Below, one piece after another: positions 52,652 through 60,242 of a stretch of DNA of 64,000 bases (its first letter is position 1; the number at the start of each line of letters is the position of its first letter). Source of the DNA: Phenylobacterium sp. (lineage in GTDB: Bacteria; Pseudomonadota; Alphaproteobacteria; Caulobacterales; Caulobacteraceae); NCBI RefSeq assembly GCF_030681155.1, contig NZ_JAUXXE010000021.1, forward strand, positions 1-64,000, read 5' to 3'. Below the pieces are notes generated by a model, which was not told the origin of the DNA, searched no databases, and saw only the letters and a list, made by a program, of their open reading frames with translations. The translations under genes were made by a program, and so were the position numbers.

Positions 52652-53361
52652 CAGCAGCACCCGCAGTGGCAATCGACGATGTAGGCGTCGCACTCGCGCG
52701 GCAGGACCGCCACGGCGATCCGGATTGAACGCAGATCGCAACCCTTGATCCGCAGGTCGGCGTAGGACACCGCGCACCCGTCGACGTCTGGGATATCCCC
52801 CCGGCCTTCCGGCGCGCGCTCAGCGGTGTTGGCCGTCGCATCAGAAACCACTTCGCTCTTCGCTTGGCGGATCGTGACGCCCAGCACGACCTGGGCCTCG
52901 CCGCAGGCCGCGAGCGTAAAGGCCAGCTGGCCAAGGATTTCAGCCTCCACCTGCACGCCCTGGAGGTTCTTCGTCCAGCTCGAGAGCTCCAGCTCTATGT
53001 CGCGCTCACGTCGCCAGTGGTTCTCGATGATCAAGGTCACCAGCCGTCGCTCGCCAAGGCGCGTCTCCACAATCAGGTCGGCGTCAGTAACGCAGCATTT
53101 GCAAGAGCAGTGATCTGACCCGCAGTGCGAGCCGTGAAGGTCGTGATGGTGACCGTGCTCGTGGCGATGCCGGTGGTCATGGCGGGATGTGCGGTCCCGC
53201 GCCTGGGGCCGGTCGATCAGGTCGGTGACGCCAGCGCGCCAAGTCTCGAAAGCGTCGGCCCACGGCTGCAGGGCCTGCCGCGCGATCTCGTTGAAGTCGA
53301 ACTGGCTGAGATCGATCGGAGAGGCGGCCGCCGGCCGTCGTTGAAGGGTCGCCTGGTTCAT
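52651..53361 (-). CDS. His/Cys-rich Ig-like protein of unknown function
   Basis: 236 residues, 4-nt overlap with the preceding gene. Residues 6-50 are helical (FNEIARQALQPWADAFETWR, faintly phasin-like). Residues ~57-90 are a metal-binding-like stretch (RHDHRHRHEHGHHHDLHGSH then CGSDHCSCKCC). A beta-sandwich follows (RRLVTLIIENHWRRERDIEL; FTLAACGEAQVVLGVTI). The C-terminus is ECDAYIVDCHCGCC. The two Cys clusters could bind Zn, Cu or Ni or be cross-linked. No signal peptide. Not a family I know. Confidence 0.5.
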   Translation of the reverse strand: MNQATLQRRPAAASPIDLSQFDFNEIARQALQPWADAFETWRAGVTDLIDRPQARDRTSRHDHRHRHEHGHHHDLHGSHCGSDHCSCKCCVTDADLIVETRLGERRLVTLIIENHWRRERDIELELSSWTKNLQGVQVEAEILGQLAFTLAACGEAQVVLGVTIRQAKSEVVSDATANTAERAPEGRGDIPDVDGCAVSYADLRIKGCDLRSIRIAVAVLPRECDAYIVDCHCGCC

Positions 53362-54167
53362 TCCGCGGTTCCTTGTTTACGACGCGTGACTTTGGCGGTT
53401 GGCGGGCGCTTGGCCGCCGTGACGATGACGATATGCAGGTCGGTGGTGTAGACTGGGGCGAAGACGTGGTGGCGCGCCACGGGTGACAGCTCTTTCGGAA
53501 GGGCCACGGCGATCTGCTCGGTGCGTATCGCCCCGGGCTCCAGCCGCACCGGCCCGCTCGGCATGAACAGGCCCACGGTTCCGATTTGCGTCAGCACCGG
53601 GGCCGCGCCCAGCCCGATCACGTCCTTGAATATCTGGCCCAGGCGCTCGACGCCGTCCGCCGGCCGCTCAATGCGATCTGAGGCAAGCGGCGCTTCCTCG
53701 CCTAGCGGATAGTCGCCGGTGAGATCGATGGTGAGGGGAGTGTTCCCCCGGTTCTCGAACGCCACTGCGAAGCGCTGCTCAGGCCCCAGCGCGGCGTCGA
53801 CCACAAGAGGAGCCGGCTGGATCGCCAGCTCCGCACGCTCCACGACCTCGATTTCTACGGGCCGGCTGACGCCCCCGAGTTTGATCTCCCCCTGATAGCG
53901 TCCCGGCGGCGTGGCGGGGTCGAGTCGCAGGCGGATTTTGGCCTGGGCCGTGCCGTTGGCCGCGACGGTCATCTGCACGGGTATGGGGGCCAGTCGCAGG
54001 GGTTTGCCAGCTGCGCCGAGGCGGACCTCGGCCAGGGAGACGTCTGAGACCTGGATCGCGCCGTCGGTGGCGTTGCGCAGTGCGACAGGAATTTTCAATG
54101 AGGCGGCCGAACCCGATAGCGACAGGGTGCGGTCGGCAGGCCAGTCGATGAAATCGAGCTTGGCCAT
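53358..54167 (-). CDS. Tandem Ig-like (NEW3-type) protein of unknown function
   Basis: 269 residues from ATG 54167. The longer frame to 54464 is a shadow of the gene upstream. It has at least two beta-sandwich domains: SLKIPVALRNATDGAIQVSD with QAKIRLRLDPATPPGRYQGE, and FAVAFENRGNTPLTIDLTGD with EQIAVALPKELSPVARHHVF. These resemble periplasmic NEW3/CARDB modules, yet there is no signal peptide. The tail is basic (KVTRRKQ). Starts 5 bp after the first gene of the operon. Confidence 0.5.
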   Translation of the reverse strand: MAKLDFIDWPADRTLSLSGSAASLKIPVALRNATDGAIQVSDVSLAEVRLGAAGKPLRLAPIPVQMTVAANGTAQAKIRLRLDPATPPGRYQGEIKLGGVSRPVEIEVVERAELAIQPAPLVVDAALGPEQRFAVAFENRGNTPLTIDLTGDYPLGEEAPLASDRIERPADGVERLGQIFKDVIGLGAAPVLTQIGTVGLFMPSGPVRLEPGAIRTEQIAVALPKELSPVARHHVFAPVYTTDLHIVIVTAAKRPPTAKVTRRKQGTAE

Positions 54168-54172
54168 GCGAG

Positions 54173-54748
54173 CTATTCCACTATCCGGACGTGGAGGCCG
54201 GCGCCGCTGACCGGACCGCTGTCGTGACGATAGTCGTCGTCGCCATGGTGGTGGGCGTGATCGTGGTGAGGTTCGTCGCTGTACTGATGCTGGCCAAGAG
54301 TGACGACATGAGCCTGCTTGAGCGGGGCTCCGACCAGCACTTGAGCTTCCCCATCCAGGGTAAGGCTCAGCACCTCGACCCCGAAAAGGGTCAGGCCGAC
54401 GCGCTGGCGGTTCGGCAGGGAGATACGCGTCGCGGGCAGCGGTCCGAGCGACAAGCGTAGGCATTGGTCCAGAACGACCGGTTGCAGGTCGATCGCAGCC
54501 TTTGAATCGGTTCGGATGGGTTCTGGAATCGTGAAGGCGAATTTGCCGTCCGAGGTGAGGTCGGCCTGCAGATCCGACTTGAGTTCGGCCTTGATCGGCT
54601 CGGGGACGGAGAGGGCTAGCTTCGACTCGATTGGCTCGGTGACGGCGAGCTTAGCGTCCAGCTTGATGTCATTGAGGCCCGTGACCGCCACGTTGACCGG
54701 GCCGCTGTTGACCGTGATCGGGTCGTAGGTGACTTCGACATCGGCCAC
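54173..54748 (-). CDS. His-rich beta-repeat protein, first gene of the unknown operon
   Basis: 191 residues from GTG 54748, with GGAGGAG about eight bases upstream. A repetitive N-terminal part (VNVAVTGLNDIKLDAKLAVT then EPIESKLALSVPEPIKAELK) uses a recurring EPI-(x3-5)-L/F-x-L unit. Then comes ATRISLPNRQRVGLTLFGVE, and a His/Asp-rich tail (EPHHDHAHHHGDDDYRH). The tail resembles those of metallochaperones. No signal peptide. As the first gene its start and the ~800-bp gap upstream should hold the operon promoter. Unrecognised. Confidence 0.5.
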   Translation of the reverse strand: MADVEVTYDPITVNSGPVNVAVTGLNDIKLDAKLAVTEPIESKLALSVPEPIKAELKSDLQADLTSDGKFAFTIPEPIRTDSKAAIDLQPVVLDQCLRLSLGPLPATRISLPNRQRVGLTLFGVEVLSLTLDGEAQVLVGAPLKQAHVVTLGQHQYSDEPHHDHAHHHGDDDYRHDSGPVSGAGLHVRIVE

Positions 54749-55070
54749 TGCTGTTCTCCTCCAGCCCGGAGAACAACGCTACATGGGGGCGATGGAGCGT
54801 GCAATTGATCTTAATAGTTAAGCTTGTAAGTCAGCAGTCTCCATTTGAGCGTCATGTTAAGGATGCCAGCATAGCTTACTCTCAATTCTCTATGCGATCC
54901 TCCAGGTGGTGGTCTTTGTGCCTTCTTATTGAATTCGCCGAAAATTTGTTGGGATACGAGCCGCGCCCCGTCCGACAATAGGCCAGGTCCTAGCCCTTGC
55001 GGTCGCCCGCGCCCGTCGGCCGGACCAAGGCCCCCGGCGGAGCTCGCCCGGCTGAAGAGCCGACAATCGA

Positions 55071-55124
55071 CAACTTAGAGCTTCCAACTTAACGCTGGCC
55101 CTAAAAGAGGTCTCGACAACTTAA
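55071..55124. repeat. Three CAACTTA(A/G) direct repeats, IS-end-like
   Basis: CAACTTAG at 55071-55078, CAACTTAA at 55085-55092 and 55117-55124. The longer contexts of two of them match (CGACAACTTA). On the other strand they read TTAAGTTG, as in the multiple terminal repeats of some IS elements. No transposase gene is adjacent. Confidence 0.4.
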
Positions 55125-55341
55125 GACTGACCCCAAGCGAGAAAGCGTTGCTCACGCCCCAGCAGCCGGCGGCCATTGAAGGTCATTGGTTTCGTCGTTG
55201 AAGCGGACGCGCACCGATGACCTGCGTCGGAGGGCCTGCAAGAGGTGGCTGGCTCCGTTCAAACCGCGCGGGCGGCTTGGTTCTTCAAGTGCCGCTGAAG
55301 AGCTTTGGACTGCGACGCTGCGGCCTGTAAGCGGGTCCGCG

Positions 55342-55412
55342 TGTCGGCGTGCAGTCGAACCCAGCGCGGAAGGCGCGGGAGAACTGGCTACTGCTCGAAA
55401 AGCCCAGGTCGT
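55342..55412 (-). pseudogene. AraC-family HTH remnant
   Basis: The minus frame reads DLGFSSSSQFSRAFRAGF then DCTPT, the second recognition helix and end of an AraC/XylS DNA-binding domain. The N-terminal side is unrelated sequence in every frame, and the reading continues into non-conserved residues, so only about 25 codons of the old gene survive. Confidence 0.6.
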
Positions 55413-55567
55413 GGGGGCGTAGCGGGGGCCGGGAGCGGCCGGCGACGAGGGGTGCGCAGTGGCCGCTATCAACCAGCACCTGCGGGCCGACTGAACCGTC
55501 GAGCAGGAGTGAGGCCGTTGCGGAGAGGGCGCGGCGGCGCCCGCCTGGGCGAGCGCCGCCGGCTTTT

Positions 55568-55969
55568 TCAGTTGCCGCGATAGGTGCTGTATCCGAAGGG
55601 GCTGACCACCACCGGCACGTGATGGTGAGCGGTCGGATTTGTCACGCGGAAGACGACGTCGATTTCCGGGAAGAAGGCCGTCGCGCCCGCTTGGCCGTAG
55701 TGAGACATGTCGAAGGTCAGCTTGTAGGTGGCGGCTTTGATCTGGGTATCGGCGCCGAAGGAGCGCACCCGGCCGTTCTCGTCCGTCTTCGCCTTCGCCA
55801 CCTGAAGCCAGCTTCCGTCCGCCTGCTTAATCTCCAGCTTGACCGGGACGTCCTTGCCGCCGACGCCGCGGGCGAGATCGAGAACGTGGGTTGAAATCCC
55901 CTCGGCGAAGGCGGTGGTGGCGGTGAGCGCCAGGGCGGTGGCAAGGCCGACGAGGGTGACGTAACGCAT
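55568..55969 (-). CDS. uraH: Exported 5-hydroxyisourate hydrolase (transthyretin-like)
   Basis: 133 residues from ATG 55969. The longer frame adds an unlikely N-terminus. The signal peptide RYVTLVGLATALALTATTAF ends at FAEG. The mature protein is a transthyretin-like HIUase: GISTHVLDLARGVGGKDVPV (catalytic His), TDENGRVRSFGAD (Arg), FDMSHYGQAGATAFFPEIDV and HHHVPVVVSPFGYSTYRGN. The family signature YRGS ends here as YRGN. It hydrolyses 5-hydroxyisourate in the urate pathway. The exported form is known in bacteria such as Salmonella. No uricase or OHCU decarboxylase gene is near. Confidence 0.9.
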   Translation of the reverse strand: MRYVTLVGLATALALTATTAFAEGISTHVLDLARGVGGKDVPVKLEIKQADGSWLQVAKAKTDENGRVRSFGADTQIKAATYKLTFDMSHYGQAGATAFFPEIDVVFRVTNPTAHHHVPVVVSPFGYSTYRGN

Positions 55970-56417
55970 TGAGTTTCTCCACTTAAGAGACGTCAATGGC
56001 CCGACACCATGTCGCAAGCATGGCCGTGCGATGCGGGTCTCCGCTGGCGCTGGAAGATCATGATATTGAGGCGGTTGGACCCCCGAGCTAGCGCTGCTCA
56101 TATAGAGGTTTGTTTCCCAGATTGTGCTCATAAGATCATACGGTGAGCATTCCTGGCGGTGAGCACTGAATGCGTGACGCTTCCTGGTCCAAGGACTTTG
56201 CGATGGCGCGAAGAAACGCAATGTTCTCCATTCATCGATTGGTCGCTTCATCCATGGAAGCACCAAACGCGCGGTTTGGAGGGAGCTTTCCAACGACAAC
56301 GCGGCAAGACGATGCCGATGGCGCAGAACTCTCCGCGATCACCATTGCGCAACCACCACTGAACAGCGTCCCAGGCGCGTAGTTCGTCTCAGAAAGTTGG
56401 TCAGTGGCAAAGGTAGC
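55970..56417. other. Intergenic region upstream of uraH with four TGCTCA half-sites
   Basis: 448 bp without a convincing gene. Short frames on the plus strand (56159-56382) have no recognisable product. TGCTCA at 56095-56100 and 56125-56130 and the inverse TGAGCA at 56144-56149 and 56160-56165 form a cluster about 125-200 bp upstream of the uraH ATG. The last two lie in a direct repeat CGGTGAGCA. Confidence 0.4.
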
Positions 56418-56720
56418 CTAAACTGGTCGCTTCAATGCGCCGCTTGCGATCAAACCAACAATATACATGAGCGCCAACGCGATATTCGGCACCACGTTAA
56501 GCCCGAAGCCAGTGGCCACTGAAAGCGCGCTGTCGATCACGAACCAGCTGACCATGCCGGCGGTGATCGCGTTCCAGAGCGGACGCCCCTGACCTCCCAG
56601 ATCAATGGCCGCCCTAACGACGAAGAACAGCGTCACAGCCCAGCCGATTGATACGGCGCCCATCACCGCCAAGCTGAACCGTAGCATGGGATCAAATTGC
56701 GCCTCGATGGGACCATGCAA
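56418..56720 (-). CDS. Small membrane protein, possibly 5'-truncated
   Basis: 100 residues from TTG 56720, with three hydrophobic helices (MLRFSLAVMGAVSIGWAVTL; NAITAGMVSWFVIDSALSVA; IALALMYIVGLIASG). The frame is open upstream to the lipocalin stop codon, and the six codons between encode SSFGEI directly before LHGPIEAQFDPM. As I recall relatives, LHGPI is preceded by another TM helix, so this looks like the 3' part of a longer gene joined to the lipocalin gene. A functional short form cannot be excluded. Confidence 0.5.
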   Translation of the reverse strand: MHGPIEAQFDPMLRFSLAVMGAVSIGWAVTLFFVVRAAIDLGGQGRPLWNAITAGMVSWFVIDSALSVATGFGLNVVPNIALALMYIVGLIASGALKRPV

Positions 56721-56738
56721 GATTTCGCCGAAGCTCGA

Positions 56739-57254
56739 TCATGGCAGCGGCGCTGGTGTCTCGATCTCCCCGTTGTATCCAAGCGCCCGGGCGCGGGAGA
56801 CAAGGTGGGCCAAGAGGGCTTCCGATGGCGGCTTTCGGGTATAGAGGAAAATCTTCTTGAGGCCCGGATCGGCCGATATGAACCAGCCGCCTTGCGGATC
56901 ACGCTCAAGCACCTCGTAGCGCCAAGTTATGAACGCCGCGTAGGTCACCTTGAGCCGTCGATTGACGCCGGGGTCTTCGATTAGCCCGCGACCGCTAATC
57001 GCCTTGCGCTTGCCGGTGACGCCGCCCTCCCGGCAGTCATCGACTACCGCGACCTGGGTGGAGTCTTTCAGGCTGTAGGTCGTCGTGCCAGCGACGCAGC
57101 CCTTGGTGATCGCCATCGGTGTACGACCAACTTCCAGCCAGACGCCAGAATAGTGCGATTGCGCATCAATGGGTGTAGCGGCCGGCTCCGCGTACGCGGT
57201 GGCCGGCGCCAGGCCGGCAGCCGCAAGCGCGGCGCATATGGTTCTGAACGTCAT
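56739..57254 (-). CDS. Exported lipocalin (Blc-like)
   Basis: 171 residues from ATG 57254 (GGAGG eight bases upstream). The signal peptide is CAALAAAGLAPATAYA. The lipocalin motif is SGVWLEVGRTPMAITKGCVA (the GxW of structurally conserved region 1) with TYSLKDSTQVAVVDDCREGG, GRGLIEDPGVNRRLKVTYAA, WRYEVLERDPQGGWFISADP and KKIFLYTRKPPSEALLAHLV. Bacterial Blc-type lipocalins carry or scavenge lipids. No lipobox, so it is soluble in the periplasm. Divergent from a TetR gene 120 bp away and near folE, DUF3429 and SDR genes as in photooxidative-stress loci. Confidence 0.85.
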   Translation of the reverse strand: MTFRTICAALAAAGLAPATAYAEPAATPIDAQSHYSGVWLEVGRTPMAITKGCVAGTTTYSLKDSTQVAVVDDCREGGVTGKRKAISGRGLIEDPGVNRRLKVTYAAFITWRYEVLERDPQGGWFISADPGLKKIFLYTRKPPSEALLAHLVSRARALGYNGEIETPAPLP

Positions 57255-57374
57255 CAAGCTCACCTCCCATTGCGATACGCGGAAGCTTGCGGCGTGGATG
57301 CATGGATCTGGCGCGTTTGCTCCTTGGCCGAGGGAGCGGTACGTTCGCGCTCCTCAAGGGAGCACCGCCGCCAC

Positions 57375-58052
57375 GTGGCCAGAACCAAGGGCGCCAGGGA
57401 TATCGATTACGACGGCAAGCGCCGTCAATTGCTTGAGAAGATAACGCTTCATCTCATGCGTCGGGAGGGCGCGCGCGCCAGTCTGCGCGACCTTGCTTCG
57501 GCGGCGGGCGTCTCTGGGCCTACCCTGCGTCACTATTTCGGAGATCGGCAAGCGCTGATCGCCGCGGTGCTTGAGGAATGCCTGAGGCGTGGACGTCCCG
57601 GCCTCGATGCGCAGCGCCAGAGCGGTCTGCCGCTCGCCGCTTCAATCCATGCCTACGCCGCGGACCTAGTTGCGGCGATGACAGCGGAGAAGTCGGTTCG
57701 ATTGGGCGACATGGTCGCTCTTAGCCTTGCCGAGGGTTTTCTTGACCCCGCCTATAGCCGTCCGGCCCTGGATTTCATTCTCGAGCCTACCCTTCAGGGG
57801 CTGGAGGCGCGCCTCGCTGAACATGCTGCGCGCGGTGAGTTGCGCGAAGGCGTCGATCTGCGCATGGCCGCGTTGATGTTGGTCTCCCCCCTCATGCTGG
57901 CGTGCCTGCATCAGCAGCAACTTGACGGTCGCCATGTACGACCGCTCGCCTTGGACGATCTGATCGAGAGCGCCTGCGAGGCTTTCTTGCACGCCTTTGG
58001 ACAGGGTGATGCGATCGACTCGCGGCCGCGAGCCGAGTTGGCGCGGGCCTAG
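57375..58052 (+). CDS. TetR-family regulator
   Basis: 225 residues from GTG 57375, in front of the conserved HTH. The open frame to 57153 runs antisense to the lipocalin. HTH: KRRQLLEKITLHLMRREGAR then ASLRDLASAAGVSGPTLRHY and FGDRQALIAAVLEE. The C-terminal domain contains HVRPLALDDLIESACEAFLH. It is divergent from the lipocalin gene and just upstream of folE, so it could control both directions. Confidence 0.85.
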   Translation: MARTKGARDIDYDGKRRQLLEKITLHLMRREGARASLRDLASAAGVSGPTLRHYFGDRQALIAAVLEECLRRGRPGLDAQRQSGLPLAASIHAYAADLVAAMTAEKSVRLGDMVALSLAEGFLDPAYSRPALDFILEPTLQGLEARLAEHAARGELREGVDLRMAALMLVSPLMLACLHQQQLDGRHVRPLALDDLIESACEAFLHAFGQGDAIDSRPRAELARA

Positions 58053-58127
58053 GCAAATTCGCCCTTTTCTTTATTCCGACTGAAATATAAAAATGTCCCA
58101 GGGCCATGGAGGCCGTTGGAGACATTC

Positions 58128-58748
58128 ATGCCCGATGGCGCCGCTCAAACGCCGAGCCCGCATGTGCCATCCGTGGTCCGCCCCACGCGGGTGGAAGCTG
58201 AGGCTGCTGTTCGCTGCCTTATCGCCTGGGCCGGCGATGACCCTGATCGCGAAGGGCTGGTCGACACCCCGGCGCGGGTCGCGAGGTCTTATGGCGAGCT
58301 TTTCGCGGGCTACGGCGAGGATCCCCGAGCCCATCTGGCGCGAACCTTCGAAGAGGTCGGAGGCTATGAGGAGCTGGTTGTTTTGACCAACGTTCGTGTG
58401 GTCAGTTGCTGCGAGCACCACATGCTGCCGGTGATTGGCCGAGCCCATGTTGGCTATCTGCCGAGAAACCGCGTGGTCGGCATCTCCAAGCTTGCCCGGG
58501 TCGTCCACGGCTTTGCCCGCCGTCTCCAGATTCAGGAGAAACTGACAGCAGACATCGCAGAGGCCATAGCCGACACCTTGGATCCCCTCGGCGTCGGCGT
58601 GGTCATAGAGGCCGAGCATAGCTGCATGAGCCTACGGGGAGTTCAGACGCCAGGATCAAGCCTCACCACCAGTCGGCTGATTGGACAGGTGCGCGACGAC
58701 CACAAGCTTCGCGCCGAGTTTCTCGACATCGTGCGGCAGGCGAGATGA
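58128..58748 (+). CDS. folE: GTP cyclohydrolase I
   Basis: 206 residues from ATG 58128, with GGAG six bases upstream. A TTG at 58116 is an alternative. Zinc/active-site motifs are VRVVSCCEHHMLPVIGRAHV (Cys, His-His) and AEHSCMSLRGVQTPGSS. Also seen are RNRVVGISKLARVVHGFARR and LQIQEKLTADIAEAI. It converts GTP to dihydroneopterin triphosphate, for folate and, in this context, possibly for the MTHF antenna of a photolyase. It overlaps the DUF3429 gene by four bases. The SCCEHH differs from the common S-x-CEHH only in detail. Confidence 0.93.
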   Translation: MPDGAAQTPSPHVPSVVRPTRVEAEAAVRCLIAWAGDDPDREGLVDTPARVARSYGELFAGYGEDPRAHLARTFEEVGGYEELVVLTNVRVVSCCEHHMLPVIGRAHVGYLPRNRVVGISKLARVVHGFARRLQIQEKLTADIAEAIADTLDPLGVGVVIEAEHSCMSLRGVQTPGSSLTTSRLIGQVRDDHKLRAEFLDIVRQAR

Positions 58749-59224
58749 GCGAGACTAGCCGTCAGTCTCCTGCGTCTGAAAAGCAGGCTCAGCTTCTGAC
58801 CGTTCTTGGTGTCTTGGGGCTTGTTCCCTTCGTCGTGCCTCCAGTCCTGGGCTTTGAAGCGCTGGCCGGCGGGCTAGACTGGCGAACCGCCCAGGCGCTT
58901 TATGGGGCCACGATTCTTGGCTTCCTAGGCGGCGTGCGCGCAGCGTGCGCCGCCTTCGCGCAAACGCCCAGGCTGGCGGACATCGTTCTCTCCATGGCGC
59001 CGCCGCTCGCCGGCTACGGGCTCGCCGCGGTCGCGATCGGCGGCCGCGGGTCTCCAGGCGCGACCGGGCAGGCTCTGTTCGGGCTTGCTATCGCGTTTGC
59101 TGTTCAAGGAGTTTGGGACCTGGGGGCGAAGGACCTTCCGTACTGGTACCGTCGTCTACGGCTTTTACTGACCATTGCTGCGACCTTGGCCCTTATCGCC
59201 GGGGGGCTGCGCGCGGGACTTTGA
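58745..59224 (+). CDS. DUF3429 family membrane protein
   Basis: 159 residues, overlapping folE. TM segments are LTVLGVLGLVPFVVPPVLGF, TAQALYGATILGFLGGVRAA, LSMAPPLAGYGLAAVAIGG, LFGLAIAFAVQGVWDLGAKD and LLLTIAATLALIAGGL. The LYGATILGFLGGVRA and DLPYWYRRLRLLLT signatures fit DUF3429. Members sit next to folE, photolyase and SDR genes in many proteobacteria. Function unknown. Confidence 0.85.
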   Translation: MSETSRQSPASEKQAQLLTVLGVLGLVPFVVPPVLGFEALAGGLDWRTAQALYGATILGFLGGVRAACAAFAQTPRLADIVLSMAPPLAGYGLAAVAIGGRGSPGATGQALFGLAIAFAVQGVWDLGAKDLPYWYRRLRLLLTIAATLALIAGGLRAGL

Positions 59225-59225
59225 C

Positions 59226-59948
59226 GTGAAGCGGCCAATAGCGGTTGTTGTCGGGGCTGGCGGCGCGATTGGGCGCGCGTTCGTCGCTCGTTTGCTGGAC
59301 GATCCGCGCTACGCCGCCGTCGTGGCCGTAGGGCGCCGGCGGCCGCTAGACTGGCCCCCATCCTGCGGCTCCGTATTCCTCACGGCGGATCTGATGGATG
59401 AGACGGAGCTCGAGGGTCTCGCGCGGTCGATCACCGAGCTCGGAGAGCCGGGGCTGATCCTGGTCGCCACGGGAATGCTGCATGAGGATGGCCTGCGTCC
59501 CGAGAAGTCGATCCGGGCGCTGACGCGCGCGTCCCTCATGCGGCTCTTCGAGGTCAACGCCGTGCTCCCGGCGCTTGTTGCAAAGCACCTCTCGCCACTT
59601 CTCCAGCGCAACCAGCCTGCCATCTTTGCAGCTGTCTCGGCGCGTGTCGGAAGCATCGGCGATAACGCTCTGGGAGGCTGGCACGCCTACCGGGCAAGCA
59701 AGACTGCGCTCAACATGTTGATCCGAGGCGTGGCCATCGAACTGCGCCGTGAGCGCCCCAGGGCGATCTGTGTGGCCCTTCATCCAGGAACGGTCGTCTC
59801 ACCCTTGAGCGCGCCCTTCCTGGGCTCGAACCACGCTGCGCTGAGCCCTGACGAGTCTGCTCGCAGAATGCTGCTGGTGCTCGACGATCTCGATCTGGCC
59901 GATACGGGCGGCTTCTTCGCCTATGATGGGACTCGTCTGCCATGGTGA
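59226..59948 (+). CDS. SDR oxidoreductase of the photolyase/folE-associated type
   Basis: 240 residues from GTG 59226, two bases after the DUF3429 stop. The Rossmann site is VVVGAGGAIGRAFVARLL, FAAVSARVGSIGDNALGGWH holds the catalytic Ser, and YRASKTALNMLIRGVAIELR the YxxxK. CVALHPGTVVSPLSAPF is typical of the CsgA/C-factor-like SDR branch. In other bacteria this SDR accompanies folE, DUF3429, photolyase and lipocalin genes of the singlet-oxygen regulon. Its substrate is not established. It may be a pteridine reductase by analogy. Confidence 0.82.
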   Translation: MKRPIAVVVGAGGAIGRAFVARLLDDPRYAAVVAVGRRRPLDWPPSCGSVFLTADLMDETELEGLARSITELGEPGLILVATGMLHEDGLRPEKSIRALTRASLMRLFEVNAVLPALVAKHLSPLLQRNQPAIFAAVSARVGSIGDNALGGWHAYRASKTALNMLIRGVAIELRRERPRAICVALHPGTVVSPLSAPFLGSNHAALSPDESARRMLLVLDDLDLADTGGFFAYDGTRLPW

Positions 59949-60056
59949 ACCATCCAGTGGAGGTGCCGCCCCACGTGGCCCGTTCAGGCGCTGGGTGCGC
60001 GGCGGCGCCGCCGCCTTCGGGTTCAACTGATCGACGTTCGCCTATCCGGCTCGATC

Positions 60057-60240
60057 CTACAGGCTACGCACCTGAGCCACCGCATCGATCAAGCTGATCG
60101 TTGTTACCGGCTTTGCGAGGTGTAGATCCGCCTCAGCTTCAAGCGAACCGAACCGAGCCGATGCTGTCGCATGGCGTTGGCGCTGAGCATGATGATCGGT
60201 GTGCGACCGCCTTGATCGCTCTCGCGCCTGCGAAGCTCCT
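60057..60240 (-). pseudogene. Receiver-domain C-terminal remnant, frameshifted
   Basis: Minus-strand frames together give ELRRRESDQGGRTPIIMLSA then NAM in one frame and GSLEAEADLHLAKPVTTISL then IDAVAQVRSL-stop in another. TPIIMLSANA and the LAKPV lysine are the beta4 and beta5 signatures of a response-regulator receiver, as at the C-terminus of hybrid histidine kinases. A one-base shift near 60150-60175 separates them, and the 5' part is gone: the fragment abuts the exporter ATPase gene stop at 60243. A degraded leftover of a sensor kinase. Confidence 0.7.
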
Positions 60241-60242
60241 GG

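Larger units (their letters stand above)
54749..55567. other. AT-richer scarred gap with promoter of the unknown operon
   Basis: 819 bp with no intact gene. The part 54780-54960 is clearly lower in GC than either side, which suggests acquired DNA. 55065-55130 has three CAACTTA repeats, and 55342-55412 an AraC fragment (both listed). The operon promoter should lie near 54760-54800 on the minus strand. The plus-strand reading frames in this area show no family pattern. Confidence 0.5.

Noticed and set aside
55152..55567. Short plus- and minus-strand frames around the AraC remnant as genes
   Set aside because: Apart from the ~25 AraC codons they are Arg/Pro/Gly-rich with no ribosome site or conserved pattern.
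56159..56382. 67-70 residue plus-strand frames upstream of uraH
   Set aside because: No ribosome site, no recognised motif, and two overlapping frames of equal quality.
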